A DNA stretch of 64,000 nucleotides from Bradysia coprophila. Lineage: Eukaryota > Arthropoda > Insecta > Diptera > Sciaridae. Position 1 is the stretch's first letter; the number at the start of each line of letters is the position of its first letter. This document shows, in pieces, positions 12,101-24,777 of the stretch. The DNA lies in the NCBI RefSeq assembly GCF_014529535.1, contig NW_023503501.1:5710150-5774149 (forward strand). The letters run 5' to 3'. The notes below the pieces were generated by a model. The model was not told the origin of the DNA, ran no database searches, and worked only from the letters and a program-made list of their open reading frames with translations. Position numbers and translations under genes: made by a program.

Positions 12101-14717
12101 AAAATACATTTTACCAATATAGTCACCTCTTGACCTGGAACGTTCACATGGATTCAATTACATGGGTTGCATATGGTGTATTCAATCAAAGCCATTAATG
12201 GTGACTGTTCATATGCAAGCGAGAGGTTTTACGCCCGGTGAAAAGATTGAAGTTATTTTAGATGTGAATAACCAGAGCAGTCAAGATGTTGCCTATTTCA
12301 GCATTGGATTATTTAAAGTAAGTAAGTCAAATGGTGTGGATGGTATAAACGGGGCATTGTTGCTGTTGTGTCTGGGCCTGTGCCAAAGAGAATGGATACC
12401 GTACAGAGATCTGTGTGTAACAGGCTACAGTTCACGCATTTTATTGATTTAAATGTAAATGTAAACTTGTCCGGAAGAAAATTAAAGTTCTATCGTCGCT
12501 TCTAGCTTGGCTTTATTTTTCATTTATTTGAGTTGCAAGACGAACGGTCAAATTGGAATCCTATTTCAATTGATTTCAAGTATTTGGCATTGAATTAAAG
12601 AGGCAAAATCATCATTAGAGTTTAACGTTGGTATTTGAAAAGGTTAAATTCTATCTCGTGCAAATCACTTACAGCAAGTGTAGCAACAGAGCTAGTACAG
12701 TTTCTCATTTTTTCTACATTTGTTTAAGCTTTATATTCAATTAGTTTTGCAATTTTTAACTAATTATTGTCCCAAAAAAATGGGAGTGGTCCCCGACTAC
12801 TGGGTATGGTGTCAAACCTCTGCGAAAAAATGTCGTACGAAATGTTCAGTGAAGCCTCGATGAAGTTGGCTAGAGGTGTCACACCATTTTTAGTAGTCGG
12901 TGACCACTCGAAGAATTGGTTGACAGTAGAAGAGATGAGATTCCTACAATTCTAAAACGATTACTTTTGGCCACAGATCATCACCTACGCTTCCAATCAA
13001 AATGTCATAAAAAACAAAAGCGAAATCATTTGCCTGACATCATTTCAAACGAATGGCATTAAAAAAAACCAAGCTGAACAACTCACCGTAATGTTGCTGG
13101 TTCCGCCCGGTCCGCCTACCGATTTGAGCAGTAGTACGATCTGCAAGGTTCGATACGATATTGAGGTAAATACAGTTATTTGACTATTCGCACTTTTTCA
13201 CTAGACTGAAAAACTCGTTTCACAACGCAGGCGAGAAAATAGTTATTTTCTCTCCCCAGCTGAAACTTTGGAAGCCTTTGTTGTGAAACAGTTATTTACG
13301 TATCGATTGAGTAGGCCGAAAGAGTTACGTATTAAGTTTTTCATGCTTCGGGGCCGAAAATGAGGGCAATTTTTCGAATTTTCTCGGGTTTCCGGCACTC
13401 TGCATGAAAACTCACATGTGCACCTGTTTGGGACGGTTGATTTAAGGCACTTTCGCTTGTAGACCTCACTTCGTTCGGCCTACAATCCGCGAAATTGCCT
13501 AAAATCAATCGTCCAAAACAGGTACACAAATGACTATTGTATGCTTCCTAAGAGGACCGAAAGTAAAGCTGTCAATTCGCGGGGCGAAAGCTTTCGCTTT
13601 CGCCCCTTAAATTGACATTTGCTTACTTTCGGTCCTCTTAGCAAGCATACAAAACTTAATACGTAACTCTTTCGCCCTCCTCAATCGATACGTAAATAAC
13701 TATTGTTTAACTAGGGAAATAGTCATTTGTGTACCTGATTTGCACGATTGATTTTAGGCAATTTCGCGAGTTGTAGGCCGAACGGAGTTATGCTTACAAG
13801 CGAAAGTGCCTAAAATCAATCGTCCAAAGCAGGTGAGTTTTCACGCCGAAAACTCGAGAAAAAAAATCAAAAATTGCCCTCATTTTCGGCCCGAAGCATG
13901 AAATAGTCATTTGTGTACCTGTTTTGGACGATTGATTTTAGGCAATTTCGCGAGTTGTAGGCCGAACGGAGTTATGCTTACAAGCGAAAGTGCCTAAAAT
14001 AAATCGTCCAAAGCAGGTGAGTTTTCACGCAAAGGGCCGAAAACTCGAGAAAAAAAAATCAAAAATTGTCCTCATTTTCGGCCCGAAGCATGAAAAAGTA
14101 TAGGATAGGACTGCTTCATTTTACAAACTGTTTGTAGAAGAGAGTAATGCTTTCTTTTACAAAGGGTTTGAAAAAGAGAGTGATTATGTCAAAACACAAT
14201 ACGAAACATTAACGGTTACATTTTAATGATTTAAGTCTTTATTTGACTATTCGCATTTTGTGCGAATAGTACCTACCTTGTGTGTAAAATAAAACTTCTA
14301 ATCCGTTCCCACACCGTCTCTCACTACATCATCAGGTAAAGACATACATCAGCTACTTTCGCAATTATCCGAAAATCAGGATTCCAATCACGGTCGGCAC
14401 ATATCCATTGATAGAGAATCCACCGCCGAAGAATCAATTTTCGATAGCGAATCAGTCATATTTTACACCATCTGCACCACTTAGTGGACTTGGCTCGGAC
14501 ATTGGTAAGATTTAATGCAATGGAATGAATGTTGCACCATTTATAATGGTGCTCTGTTGCAACGCCATAAAGGAAGTTAATTACATTTGCCATGCTTTTT
14601 CTCTCCCCGGTTATAGATCCACCTACATACGAGCAAGTGACCGTCCAGGGTCATGAAAATAACGAAATCAAATTATCACATTTGCCATTGTATCCGGTTT
14701 ATGGTCAAAGGGTGTAA
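9195..14717 (+). CDS. Alpha-arrestin gene C, complete, 7 exons, 369 aa, PPxY motif
   Basis: Exons: 9195-9309, 9581-9709, 11838-12049, 12123-12317, 12977-13165, 14336-14504 and 14617-14717. They sum to 1110 nt, every junction is GT-AG and the frame stays open. Arrestin_N covers about residues 5-150 (ILFENNFEKVYYGGQLLSGQ; LPSSMEGTYGSIRYKVIITF). Arrestin_C covers about residues 170-295 (VHMQARGFTPGEKIEVILDV; LTVMLLVPPGPPTDL). The tail carries PPTY at 338-341, a consensus WW-domain ligand, and ends LPLYPVYGQRV. By family this is an adaptor that recruits Nedd4-type ubiquitin ligases to membrane cargo. It is divergent from B: the CC-rich linker is reduced to MGCIWC. Introns 2 (2.1 kb) and 5 (1.2 kb) are long; intron 5 is filled with MITEs. 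The AATAAA near 14988 is a plausible polyadenylation signal. Confidence 0.88.
9710..11837 (+). other. Intron 2 of arrestin gene C
   Basis: A 2.1 kb intron bounded by a GTAAATATG donor and a TGCACAG acceptor. It contains a 105-codon ORF at 10123-10440 with no family similarity and no matching codon pattern; I take it as chance. No transposon ends recognised. Confidence 0.55.
13216..13290. repeat. 75 bp foldback element
   Basis: GTTTCACAACGCAGGC at the left pairs with GCCTTTGTTGTGAAAC at the right, around GAAAATAGTTATTTTCTC. The same GAAAATAGT...CCTTTGTTGTGAAA module recurs at about 15097-15155, so it is a dispersed family. Confidence 0.7.
13291..13700. repeat. Palindromic MITE interrupted by a second element
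   Basis: The left arm (GTTATTTACGTATCGATTGA at 13291, on to TACGTATTAAGTTTT) pairs with the right arm ending CAATCGATACGTAAATAAC at 13700. The pairing breaks at 13341-13538 and resumes at GTATGCTTCCTAAGAGG (13539), which pairs with CCTCTTAGCAAGCATAC. Without the 198 bp insert the palindrome is about 212 bp. The centre holds GGGGCGAAAGC / GCTTTCGCCCC. Confidence 0.8.
13341..13538 (-). repeat. 198 bp repeat inserted into the 13291-13700 palindrome
   Basis: Runs from TCATGCTTCGGGGCCG to CACAAATGACTATT. In reverse complement it matches the two tandem units at 13719 and 13903 (ATAGTCATTTGTGTACCTG ... CGAAGCATGA). It includes the inverted pair TTAGGCAATTTCGCG and CGCTTGTAG...TGCC. The clean break in the host palindrome fixes its borders. 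Confidence 0.8.
13719..14094 (+). repeat. Two tandem copies of the same ~190 bp repeat
   Basis: Units 13719-13902 and 13903-14094 are nearly identical. Each begins ATAGTCATTTGTGTACCTG and ends CGGCCCGAAGCATGAA. They abut with no spacer, so they arose by tandem duplication or by insertion of one copy at the end of another. Still inside intron 5 of arrestin gene C. Confidence 0.8.
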
Positions 14718-15485
14718 GAGATATTGGTATGGGGAAAATGGATATGAGAAATTATTCAATTTACTAAAAAACTACATTAAAGAAAAATGAACGAATTTTC
14801 TCTGTACAAATTTGAAAGGAATATTTAATTTATATTCTTCTATAGGATCAAGCCAACAAAAACGAATATTTAAATGATTGTAATTTCTAAATGGATTTGT
14901 TTTGCTAAAATATTTTATTGAAAAACTTTTAAGAATTTATCTTCAACTACAAAAAAAGAGGAGAGAATTGTATTACGTGGAATGTGAATAAAATATATTT
15001 TATCGAATTTAAAACAACAATTTTTTTTCTCACTTTCTCAGTTATTCAGCAAAATGTATGTTTCAACAAATGAAGTAATAGAACGTTCTCAACGCAGACG
15101 TGAAAATAGTCCCTTTTTCAACTCAGGTGAAACTTCGGTAGCCTTTGTTGTGAAATAGATGTTTGTTAACCAAGTGGAGAATACTGGAAATTCCACCAAG
15201 AGCGAAAGTTTGCGGCCAGAGCGAAGCAAGTGGAATCTCTTAATTCTCCTCGAGGTGAACACAACGTTTTTCACAACGCTGCGCCACAAACAACAACCTG
15301 GAAAAAAAATTTCCTCGGTGAACAAACAACTATCTTCGCATTTCACAATTACAACAAGACCGATTCTGATTTTGTAGTAGTGTCGATAAGTGAGACTTTT
15401 CTGAACAATCATTTGACATATTTTTCCACCCGGGCCATTGCATCGAAGTGTATTTGCACAGCGCTGTAGCATGAACACTGAATTG
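14718..15485. other. 3' flank of arrestin gene C
   Basis: Holds the likely 3' UTR (AATAAA near 14988). From about 15085 to 15370 it is repeat sequence of the GAAAATAGT / CCTTTGTTGTGAAA family, with TTCTCCTCGAGGTGAACAC and CCGCAAACTTTCGCTCTTGG-like segments. A diverged copy of the GGTGAACACAAAGTTTTTCA part is at 18805-18830. ORFs here on both strands are repeat-derived. Confidence 0.55.
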
Positions 15486-18400
15486 ACAACTGTGGAGGCT
15501 TTAGTGATAAGAGCTGCCGTTTAGGTTTCTTTCTATTGTAATGTTTTAACTCATGCAACGAAAATGAGTCATCTTATCTGTACGAAAGAAATACAGTGCC
15601 TACTGTGATTTTATCAGCCTCCGAATATTTTCTATGTTCTTGCTAGAAGCAGTACTGTGGTAGTTGTCAATTGCGAAAAGTATGGTGACTGGTGACCAAC
15701 TCGTTGCACATTGCTCGAACTTGGACTGGGGAACACCTTAATACAAATAGCAGACAAATTGTAGCAGCTTAGTCAGTCAAAAATGTACCAATGGCTAAAT
15801 TGCAGGTCTTAGGTGACACAATCAATGAATTGACAATTTGTTCACCATCACTAACGGAACCACCAGGAAAAACGAGATGATTTTTATAATAAAATGTTAC
15901 GACTTTGACAACACTATCCCATATTGATATTACATTAGTGTGCGTTGCAGGGGCTGATTAAGCTTTTCAGCGCTACTGGCAAACGCAATTTAAGTACCAA
16001 GTTTCCCATTTGAAATTCATATATGAACAAGTTGGTAATAACGAACATTACTACCTGTTTAAGAAGAACGTTACTTTGGTGTTTGAAAGGAATCCTCTTC
16101 GATCAATTTTTGGGGGAGTGAATGTGAAAGACAATTGGCGAAGAAGATTCAACCATTAACTGTATCAGCTTTACAATGAGCCCGATATAGTCAAATTCAT
16201 CAAAATCAATCGATTAAGATGAATCGGTCAGTTACAAAAAATGGGTGAGGAACGTGTGCCCCTGAAACTGCTAAATACCAATCCTGACGGCAGGCGCAGA
16301 CCACAAAGACCAAAATCAAGATGGTAAGATGCAGTTGAGTCGGATCAATGCACTACTAGGAGCAAACGATTGAAGAACGTTGGTACGCACAAGGTTCGAT
16401 TGGAGAAGAATGCTGGTGGAGGTCAAAACCAACGGTAGGTTGTAGTGCCCGCCTAAGTACGTAATTATCACGACAGCGCGACGTTAATTACATAGTTGTA
16501 AGAAATGCTAATCCGAATAATAAGTCTTGATTTTTTCTTACGAAAAAAGCACTCCGTTTTTTCTCTCCGTTTACACTTTAAACAAAAGAAAAGAGGCTGA
16601 AAACTGGACATTAGCTTACAATAAAATTTAACTAAAGTGACATTGATTTACAGAAAAAGAGTCCCTTTCCCTTCGCCAAAAATAAACGAAATGTCCTTTA
16701 AACCATGATACCGATTCGACAACCCAATGAATGTCCATTTCTATACAATTTCAAACATAATTATACAGCTGAAACAAGAATGCTTAATCTAGTGATGAGA
16801 AATTGTTAAAGCTGAATGGAATATGGGCAAACATAAAAAATGCATACGAAATTCATGTGTAACTTTTAACTTCTCTCCTTCGATTATTTTAAATTCCACA
16901 TGGATACTCGGCTATCATATACCGCAACTATAATGTACGAGAAGTGGGTTTGTTTAAACCCTCCTTTCTATTGAAACAATAGTAACCGGGATGAATGAAT
17001 GAATATATTAATATTGGAATTTATTCCGACCATTCGGTGTGTGTGCATATATACGGTCTTCTTTATGGTAACAGACGGAATCCGAACAGGATTTTCAAAC
17101 ATTCCGGGCACTATTGTCAGTTTTTGGTTGAATGGTTTCAGCATCATAGATGGTATTATACGTCTACGCTTCATGAAGTGATACATTGGCTAGTATACGT
17201 TGCACCAAACAGAATGCGAATATCGTACGATTTCCCTATTTATTTTTGAATGTGATAACGGAGTATCAACCGGGTAATTGGTGAGTACATGAAAATTTAA
17301 ATTTAAAAATTTCTTTACATGAACACGAAACGGTAATTCAGTTTTACGGAGTGGTATCTGAAAGTATGTGTGAGTGTGAGTGTGCATATCATTTCCTATC
17401 AGCTACGACCTTAGAGTATAATTACTCTAAGGCTACGACCACATTTCAAAATTAATAATCACAAAATGGAATGGAAAGTCCATTGGTTCAAACACCTTTA
17501 CAATGATCAACGGGAAATTATTGTTTGCGTTTCTTGTTGTTGCCAATTCATTCCGTTTTTGTTCGAACTTTCTGACGTTCTCCAGTGTTTTTCCGATATG
17601 AAAGGCATTATAGATCATTTTCAATTAACAGTAAACACACACAACCAAAAATTACAAAGGAATTGAGGTTAGATTTTAATATCGTGTCTGACAGCTCCTT
17701 TGTTTCTACTGGTAATATTGATATCGTCTCTGACGTTTACAAGGTCATGAAAATGATGTATAGGTTTCTTCCAAATAACTGTAAGCCCGAACTTTGACAA
17801 TACGAAAGACGACGATTTCATCCACAGAGATGAACATAATCTAAACGTTAACAAATTTCTTTGTAAATTTCTCGTTACAATTTTCGTCAACCTGAAAGTT
17901 GAGGTAAAGCTACTTTCTGTGGATGAAATTTGACATTTCGAAATGACCTTGGAACAAACGTATTGTTCTGCGACTTTTAGTTTTGAACTATAATAAGGGT
18001 AGGCCTAGTGTTTATTAAGCATCGAAAATTCTTCAAGTTTTTAGGTACCACTACCATCGTTCACCGTTCGTGGTTTTTTTATAGTTATTGTTCCTATTTC
18101 GTCTTCGTGATTTACAGACCACAAACTTACACCTTTTAAATGCATAACAAGCCCTTAATTGGAGTATCGTGTTATTCTCTTATAATGTCTCATTTTCTCA
18201 GTTTAATAATCTGAAAATATACAAAAATGCATCATTACGTGAATGGTGGGGGAAATCGTTAAAAATAATTAAGCTCGAATTGAACAAAGAATAGGGTGGA
18301 TCGATTTTTTAGCTCATTTGAATTAAACATCCAGTCACAGTTGTAGCTTTTTGCTATGCGAATTGAACAGAAGTGCAATTTCTCATATGCATGAGTATGG

Positions 18401-18566
18401 TCACAGCACTGCTTCTAGCATGAACATACAAAATATCCGGAGGCTGATAAAATCACAGTAGGCATCGCGTTTCTTTTGTAAAGATAGATTACTTGTTTTC
18501 GTTGTAACAGTTAAAACATACAATGCAAACAGTCCTAATCTTATCACTATCGCGGGTTCTATGTAA
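15486..18566. mobile_element. 3.1 kb segment bounded by ~160 bp inverted repeats
   Basis: The stretch at about 15486-15664 recurs in reverse complement at about 18400-18566. Landmarks: CTACTGTGATTTTATCAGCC then CTAGAAGCAG on the left; CTGCTTCTAGC then GGCTGATAAAATCACAGTAG on the right. Identity is high in the core and falls off outward. The pair could be the ends of one composite or foldback element, or two copies of a MITE in opposite orientation. I see no transposase between them and no clear target duplication. A non-LTR relic lies inside. Confidence 0.6.
16040..16440 (+). mobile_element. Non-LTR retrotransposon 3' coding remnant
   Basis: Interrupted plus-strand translation shows GGVNVKDNWRRRFNH, then LYQLYNEPDIVKFIKINRLR, then IGQLQKMGEERVP and PDGRRRPQRPKSRW. 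This is the conserved region after reverse transcriptase in insect non-LTR elements (usual form: xNRLRWxGHVxRM...GRRxRGRPxxRW). Several stops and a W-to-stop change make it non-functional. Its family differs from the remnants at 1143 and 60800. Confidence 0.8.
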
Positions 18567-20386
18567 GATAGAGCAGATATGTCGGAAATTCACTGAGAAA
18601 ATTCAGGAGATTGCCTGTGGTAGATAATTCTAATAATTAGAATGCATTTTTATCAGTTGACAAAATGAGTGACAAAACTCTGCAAAAGAAAAACTTTCTC
18701 ACACACGCATGTATCATTGTAAAGCTGAAGATATAGATAATTGTTTACCGATGATTGTGGCCGTCCCGCAATTTCACTTGAATTGGAATTTCCTAGTTCT
18801 CCCAAAGGTGAACACAAAGTTTTTCATATGACCGAGCGAGATGCGATTATCCGTTTTTCTCCGCGAAACAAAGACATTAATTCACCATACCAAATTGAAA
18901 ACATAAACAAAGTGACAGTTCAAGTGAGAAAAGTTCAATTTTCAATCTTCAGTACATCACACCGCACATATGAAGTGTATTTGATGCAAATACCTTGCAT
19001 TTAGTTTAAATGGTTTGGTGTAGCAGACGCACCCACCGATACAAATACACCGAAAAGTCGTCGAAACGACTATACCGCACCGCACGAAAGTAATCCGAAA
19101 CCCGAAACGAAAAAGTAATGACCAAGAGCATCCGCAAATACTAGTGTGGATGCGGATAACAAAATTGTTAAAAATCGATCCACCCTAATAGGACAACAAA
19201 CATCCTTCATAACAACATTCGGTTAGCATGCATTCGGCATATTATAAAATGTCATCACGAAGTCGTCATTAATATAATTCTGTGTGTATACACTAACACT
19301 ATACATATTCCCGATAATGGTGCTCAATGCTCAATACTCAATAAATGAATAATAAAATCAACTCCGTTTTAAAATGTATACAATTTTTATGGCACACATT
19401 TTGTGTGTGCAACATGCGATTCTGGGTTCGTTTATTTGGAATCATTGTGTGTGACGCGAATACATAAAATTTATGTTAGCATTCGTAATCGGAACAAATT
19501 AAAATCAAATAAACCTTGGTAATTGTGCTTTAACGTTCCTAAATTATTGAATGTTCACTATTGGGCATGTTGTGCTCGGATGTAGTCTCAGTTAGCAGTT
19601 TGTCAGTTTGTCTTATGTGGACAACAATATTTATAATAGAGTACGGGGGGCAGATAATCGAGTATTTTGAGCATTTGAGTGGAAGAGAATTTTCTAAAAG
19701 AAATATTTTCCTTTAATTTTCAAGATTTTTTTGTTAATTTGTCAAAGGACGTTTGGGAAGTGAGGCCGAAAATGTTTCAAACGACAATTAACTTCAGGAA
19801 TAAAATCGGAAAGCGCCAAGCTTGAATTTTAACAGTTTGGCTGTAAAAATAGAATTTGGACCCTCACTTTATTAACATATAAACTCAACTACTCCTAATA
19901 AAAATGCAGAGTTGACCTATATGTGAACGATGTGAATCTTCAGTTGTCCAATTTCATATAAGTTCAATGAAACGTGAATTCAGTTTGGCTATTTTTGTTT
20001 TGTTGAAAACAGTATTTTCAGCAAAAAAAATGCTCTACGTAATAGGGTGTGTCGATTTCAACTTTTTTATTAACTGATTCCGGATTCCGACCTACCGCGA
20101 TTCACCTTCGCATGAGAATTAATAATAAGCAAAGAAAAATAGAATGCAATATAAGCTTTCACTGTTCATACTGTTTTGCCTCTAAAAATGAAACGTTTTA
20201 AGTAAAAACATAGCTAACGCCGACCCGTACGAAACACCTATTCGTATCAAAAGCCTTTAATGTGAAACTCTTCATTTCTCTTACTTCATTTTCTTCTCTG
20301 CTGAAAAACTATTCTTCCTTTTAAATCACTTACATTACCCACTCTTTGCCTTGTTATCATATACAATTAAATTGCCGGAGGCAATA
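16441..20386. other. Non-coding, no gene recognised
   Basis: Short ORFs on both strands around 16995-17890 overlap each other and show no family motif. Apart from the right inverted repeat (18400-18566) and a repeat-derived stretch at about 18730-18840, I see nothing that can be named. The rest is AT-rich. Confidence 0.45.
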
Positions 20387-21405
20387 TAGACAGCCCCGTA
20401 CGAAGTCAAATTTCATAAATTCCTATTTAAACAGCTATATACCGCTATATTTACCTATATTTCACTGTAAATAAACATTTCACCGAGGAATATGCTATTA
20501 TATAGCTCTATATGCCTGTATATAGCTCAATATAGCTGTATATACACACTTAACACATTATTTCCATGTTAACATAAACTCTCTAAGCATCATTTTTCCC
20601 ACTTTATATCGTTTTACTAAAATCCAATATGGCCGCTAGCAGCCATTTTGTTAGGAGACCGGAAATAGTACCGACGCTTTACATTTGTTAATACCTTTCA
20701 AACAAAAAAAAAATTCATGAAATTCGGTCAAAATTTACTCGAGATATTGTCAAAATACACCACGTTCACTGTACTTCCGAGTAGCCAGATAAGAGCTCAC
20801 TCCAAGAGACCTAGCTCACGCTCCGGAGAACATAATTTCATAAAAAAAAATTTCCCTGATTGGTACGGTCAATACCTATCTAATAAAGCTAAAACAGACG
20901 AAATATGTTCAAATGTGGCCGACCTACAAGCAAAAACTGCTTGCCGCCCTGTGCCTGTTCCACACCAAGGGGTCTAACTCACGAGTCGGTCATCCGATTT
21001 CCATAAACTTTTTTTTTGTCGATCGGTATTGTAAATATCTTTCATTCGATGTATCATTTACGAGTATAGCGTTTAAATGTCCGGAGATATCTTCGAAAAA
21101 CCGTAAAGCACTTATTGGGCCACAGCTCGGGAGGGGTCGATCCAAAATCACTCATCTTCGAACATAGCCTGTCTTTTGACATTACCAAACGGGAAAAAAA
21201 AGAATTTTCAAAATCGGATGCGTTTTACTCAAGTTATTGTGCAGACAGACAGACGGACGGACGGACGGACAGACGGATTTTTTTTTCTTGCTGATTTGGC
21301 ATCTCTGTACAACCACAATAGGTTTCCCCTTACTCAGGGAGTCCAATTCGACGTGTTACAAACGTATGCGTAAACCTATAAGACCCCAGTACTTCGTACG
21401 GGTCT
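20387..21405. mobile_element. ~1 kb non-autonomous DNA transposon relic
   Basis: The left end TAGACAGCCCCGTACGAAGT and the right end (inward) TAGACCCGTACGAAGTACTG are imperfect inverted repeats. The inside has a run of TATAGC/ATATAG motifs at about 20435-20545 and an imperfect (GACG/GACA)n tract at 21240-21277. Two ORFs, 20717-20977 and 20913-21167, are too short and unlike any transposase I recognise. The spacing and ends suggest one element, probably old. Confidence 0.65.
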
Positions 21406-24400
21406 AAAAAACGTTCTTTTTCTATAAAGAAAAGAATCTTTTCTACATAGAAAACTACAGCCGTAATTCTACCCCAGCAATCGAGGGAGCCGAAATTCAG
21501 CGAGCCGCAATTATCTTTAGTGTAAGGTACTCTCGCTTGTCGCCCTCACTTCGTTCGGGCTACAACTCGCAAAATTGCCTAAAATATACCGTCCACAACA
21601 GATACTTAACTAACTATTGTTTCTTATTTAAAAAGTTTGTACGAAAATGATTATACCTGTCATTCTCTCTCTCTCTCTCTCAAGAGAAGAGAAGAAAATC
21701 ATGTAATGACTCTATCACGAAAAAAACTTTATCTGCGTTTCGAGTGTGTCTTCATAAGAATTGTAAAATTGAAAAATGGGCCCTTTCTTGAAACTACGAT
21801 ATAAAATCAACCGGAAGGTTTCGAGGCATGTGATATAACATATTTTGTTCTAAATGTTATTTTGCATCGATTGAAAATGTCTGGTAAGTTGACCGATAAT
21901 TTTTTCTTCACATAGTTCTTCACATAGATTTATACGGACAAATTAAGAACAGTTTTCCACTAGGTCAACTCTCCATTATTTATTATTATTATAACCTCAG
22001 TAGTTACGTAAGCCTTGTATAAAAGTTCAATTGAACTCCTACGTAATCTTCATAAAAAGTAGAACTCACATTGGTCAATTGTTACACTGGAGTAGTTGCA
22101 CTACCAGAACATTTTATACAGAATGAGCGAAGAGAAAAATTCTAATTTATTTAAAGAAATTTCTAATAACAAAAGCGGATTAACGAAATAACTCCATTCA
22201 AGGTATATTAAAATTGTACGAGGAATTAAAAAAAAAAAAATCAAAAGCTTCGTGTTTGTATGTCTGGAGAAAATTTATAAAAACTTTAGTAAAATGAAAA
22301 GCGTTAGCGAAAAAGGATACCACGACCGTATTTATTGTGTACATGTACATCCATATATGGCATAGTATCCACATTCTGCACCATCTACAACGTAATATTT
22401 TATTAAAAATATTTTCTTCTGTTTTATTTTTACACCGTTCCATAACATTTATAATTTTTAAAGAAAACCTTACACATGAAACTGTGCAATGGCTTAGCGT
22501 TTTATTAAGTTTGTGTTTGATGAGCATACGTGTGAGGAACGAGTGATGCAGTCATACAATGCAATAATGATTCTGCAGTCTGATATCCCCTATTCACCAT
22601 AGGCTAAACAATGGAAAGTCCAGAATATTTGTCGATAATGTGAAGGGCACATAGTAGAAGCAATATAATTAACTTGCACTTGGATGACAACTATAACAAT
22701 TTTGACCGAAAATATAGCCAAAACTATTCACAAATCTGTGCGGGTGGCGATGGACTTCTACAACCAAATAAACTAACCTGAGAAATGTGCCACCTTTCGT
22801 TCCTGTTAAGATGTAGTAGAAAATGACAGAAAAACGATTTTGTGTCGTAAAATGTTTAAAAACTTATGAACTTCATAATATGAAGTTTCTAAAGTCAACC
22901 ATTCAAACTAATAGACCAATGTCACTATCCTTTTCCAACATAGCTTCACTCTCTACATTTTATTCTACAATTCTACATTTTATTTCTGCAGTTTGGTTGT
23001 CCAGACCTAACTTCAATATGTGACCTAGGTACACATAACTGTCGACTCGTTCAATGACAGTATCACCAATTTTAATGTTTCTGTCATCGTCAATGTTAAC
23101 GATGTCGAAAGATGCCAACAGAAAACTAATTAAGTCTTCTAACTTCGACGAATTTCAGTCAAATAAAATGTTCAGTGTATAGTCTGTAATCTCAAGACTT
23201 CTGAGTAGTAATTACCTTTTCACTCAGCACAATATCTATTACGCGAAAAGATGTTTAAAAAAATAGATATCGTTAAACGAGATCAAACGTCTGTCCAAAC
23301 ACTTATTGCCTAGCTGATATTGGGCTGACTCAAAAACTAATTGTTCTGACTATAGTACTAAGGACATGCGCTATACCCTGGAATTTTATTTTACTAAACA
23401 TTTAAATATATTTCTGTCAGCGAAATAGTGAAGCGTACATCATTGATGGAGTTGTGTTAAATAAAGAGCAAAGTAGGAAAATATCTATCTTAGAAACGAT
23501 TGTAGAGAAACAATGCCGTAACATTGTTTTAAGTTTGCGAAATCGGTGCTCTTACAACTTGAACTTTGTACACACTCCATCAAAGCATATACATAACACA
23601 AAAATCTACTACTTCTATTGATCAAAGTATCTTCATATGTTTGAAATCAAATCTTCTACTTCAGTTTAGCTTAATCATTCGATTTGCAACATAATACTGA
23701 GAACCAGAGCTCAAAATTGATAACATATTTGATTCGGTCGTACAGATTCATAAGAAAATTTCGTTTGCGTCACTATTCACATTAGTTTCCACAGAAAGTA
23801 ATAAACACATTTCTGACCGTAATATTCTCAACTATATGATGAAACCTCGTTATAACATAAAATCAAATAACGATCATAATTAATAAAAAGAAGAAATTTC
23901 TTTCGTCAAATGAAAGGATATCATAATCAACATTTATAATAACATGCTGCAACATCAAATAATGATGATGAATTTGCGTGGTATATACTTTGCAAAATGG
24001 AATAATATGGAGAGACAGTAATCAACTAAGGGCTGCAATTTGTTGAAGATATACAATTTGTGTCATTTGGAAGCCGTGTGCAATGTAAACTGAATCATGC
24101 AACCCATTTTTCCTCGAATTTTTACCATATGAGATTTTTGTTTTTGTAAACATTTTATATGAGTTCATCGAAATAATGTGGTCGGGCATCGCATGGTACT
24201 AAATTTTAATTTAAAAAAACGGAATATTCAACGAGCCATACACAATAAACAATATTGATGAACGCTGCCGATCGGAGAAAAACAAATATTTTCACCACAG
24301 CCACTGGCATTGTTTTATTGGAAAAGTTCCATCACTCCCCCCCAGAATAATTGCGAAATTCATCAGCGAAAAATTATATTCTGTTCAAGTTATCCATTTC

Positions 24401-24777
24401 ATTTTTTATAACTTTCATCAATCACTTAAAAAATCCACTAGTCGAAGAATCGCTTCGCCTTATTATTATTGCAACAGTGTCACAGATGATGTGTCAAAAG
24501 GAAAAATCTTTTCGGCGTCGATTTAGCATTTTGCATTAACATAAGAGACTTTTTTCTTCTTTTCTTTTCAAATTACACCATCTATAGCATCATATATGGT
24601 AAAAGAAATGTACTAGAGACGATGATGTGATGAGACGGCAGGAACGAAAGAAAATAAAATTATGAAAGACTTGTAATTCACCACATTCTATCAGCTATTT
24701 TTCATTTTTCAACATATTATTACAGCAGGTGAATGGGAAAATCAAATTACCATTTCTGTATTTAACTTTAGGTATAG
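21406..24777. other. Non-coding, mostly nothing recognised
   Basis: A CT microsatellite lies at 21664-21681. The stretch 21505-21610 resembles the CTCTCGCTTGT...TTCGTTCGGGCTACAACTCG motif of the intron-5 MITE family, so it is an old copy. A diverged foldback copy is at 23163-23390. No exon pattern. Confidence 0.45.
23163..23390. repeat. Diverged copy of the 62874-type foldback MITE
   Basis: The order of motifs follows the intact copy at 62874-63066: CAAATAAAATG upstream, TCTCAAGACTTCTGAG on the left arm, then GCTGATATTGGGCTGA, AAAACTAATTGTTCTGA and a final TAAGGACATGCG on the right arm. Arm pairing is now poor, so the copy is old. Confidence 0.5.

Noticed and set aside
20717..21373. ORFs as a transposase of the 20387-21405 element
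   Set aside because: Short, overlapping, with a low-complexity RTDGRTDG stretch from the GACG tract; no catalytic motif.
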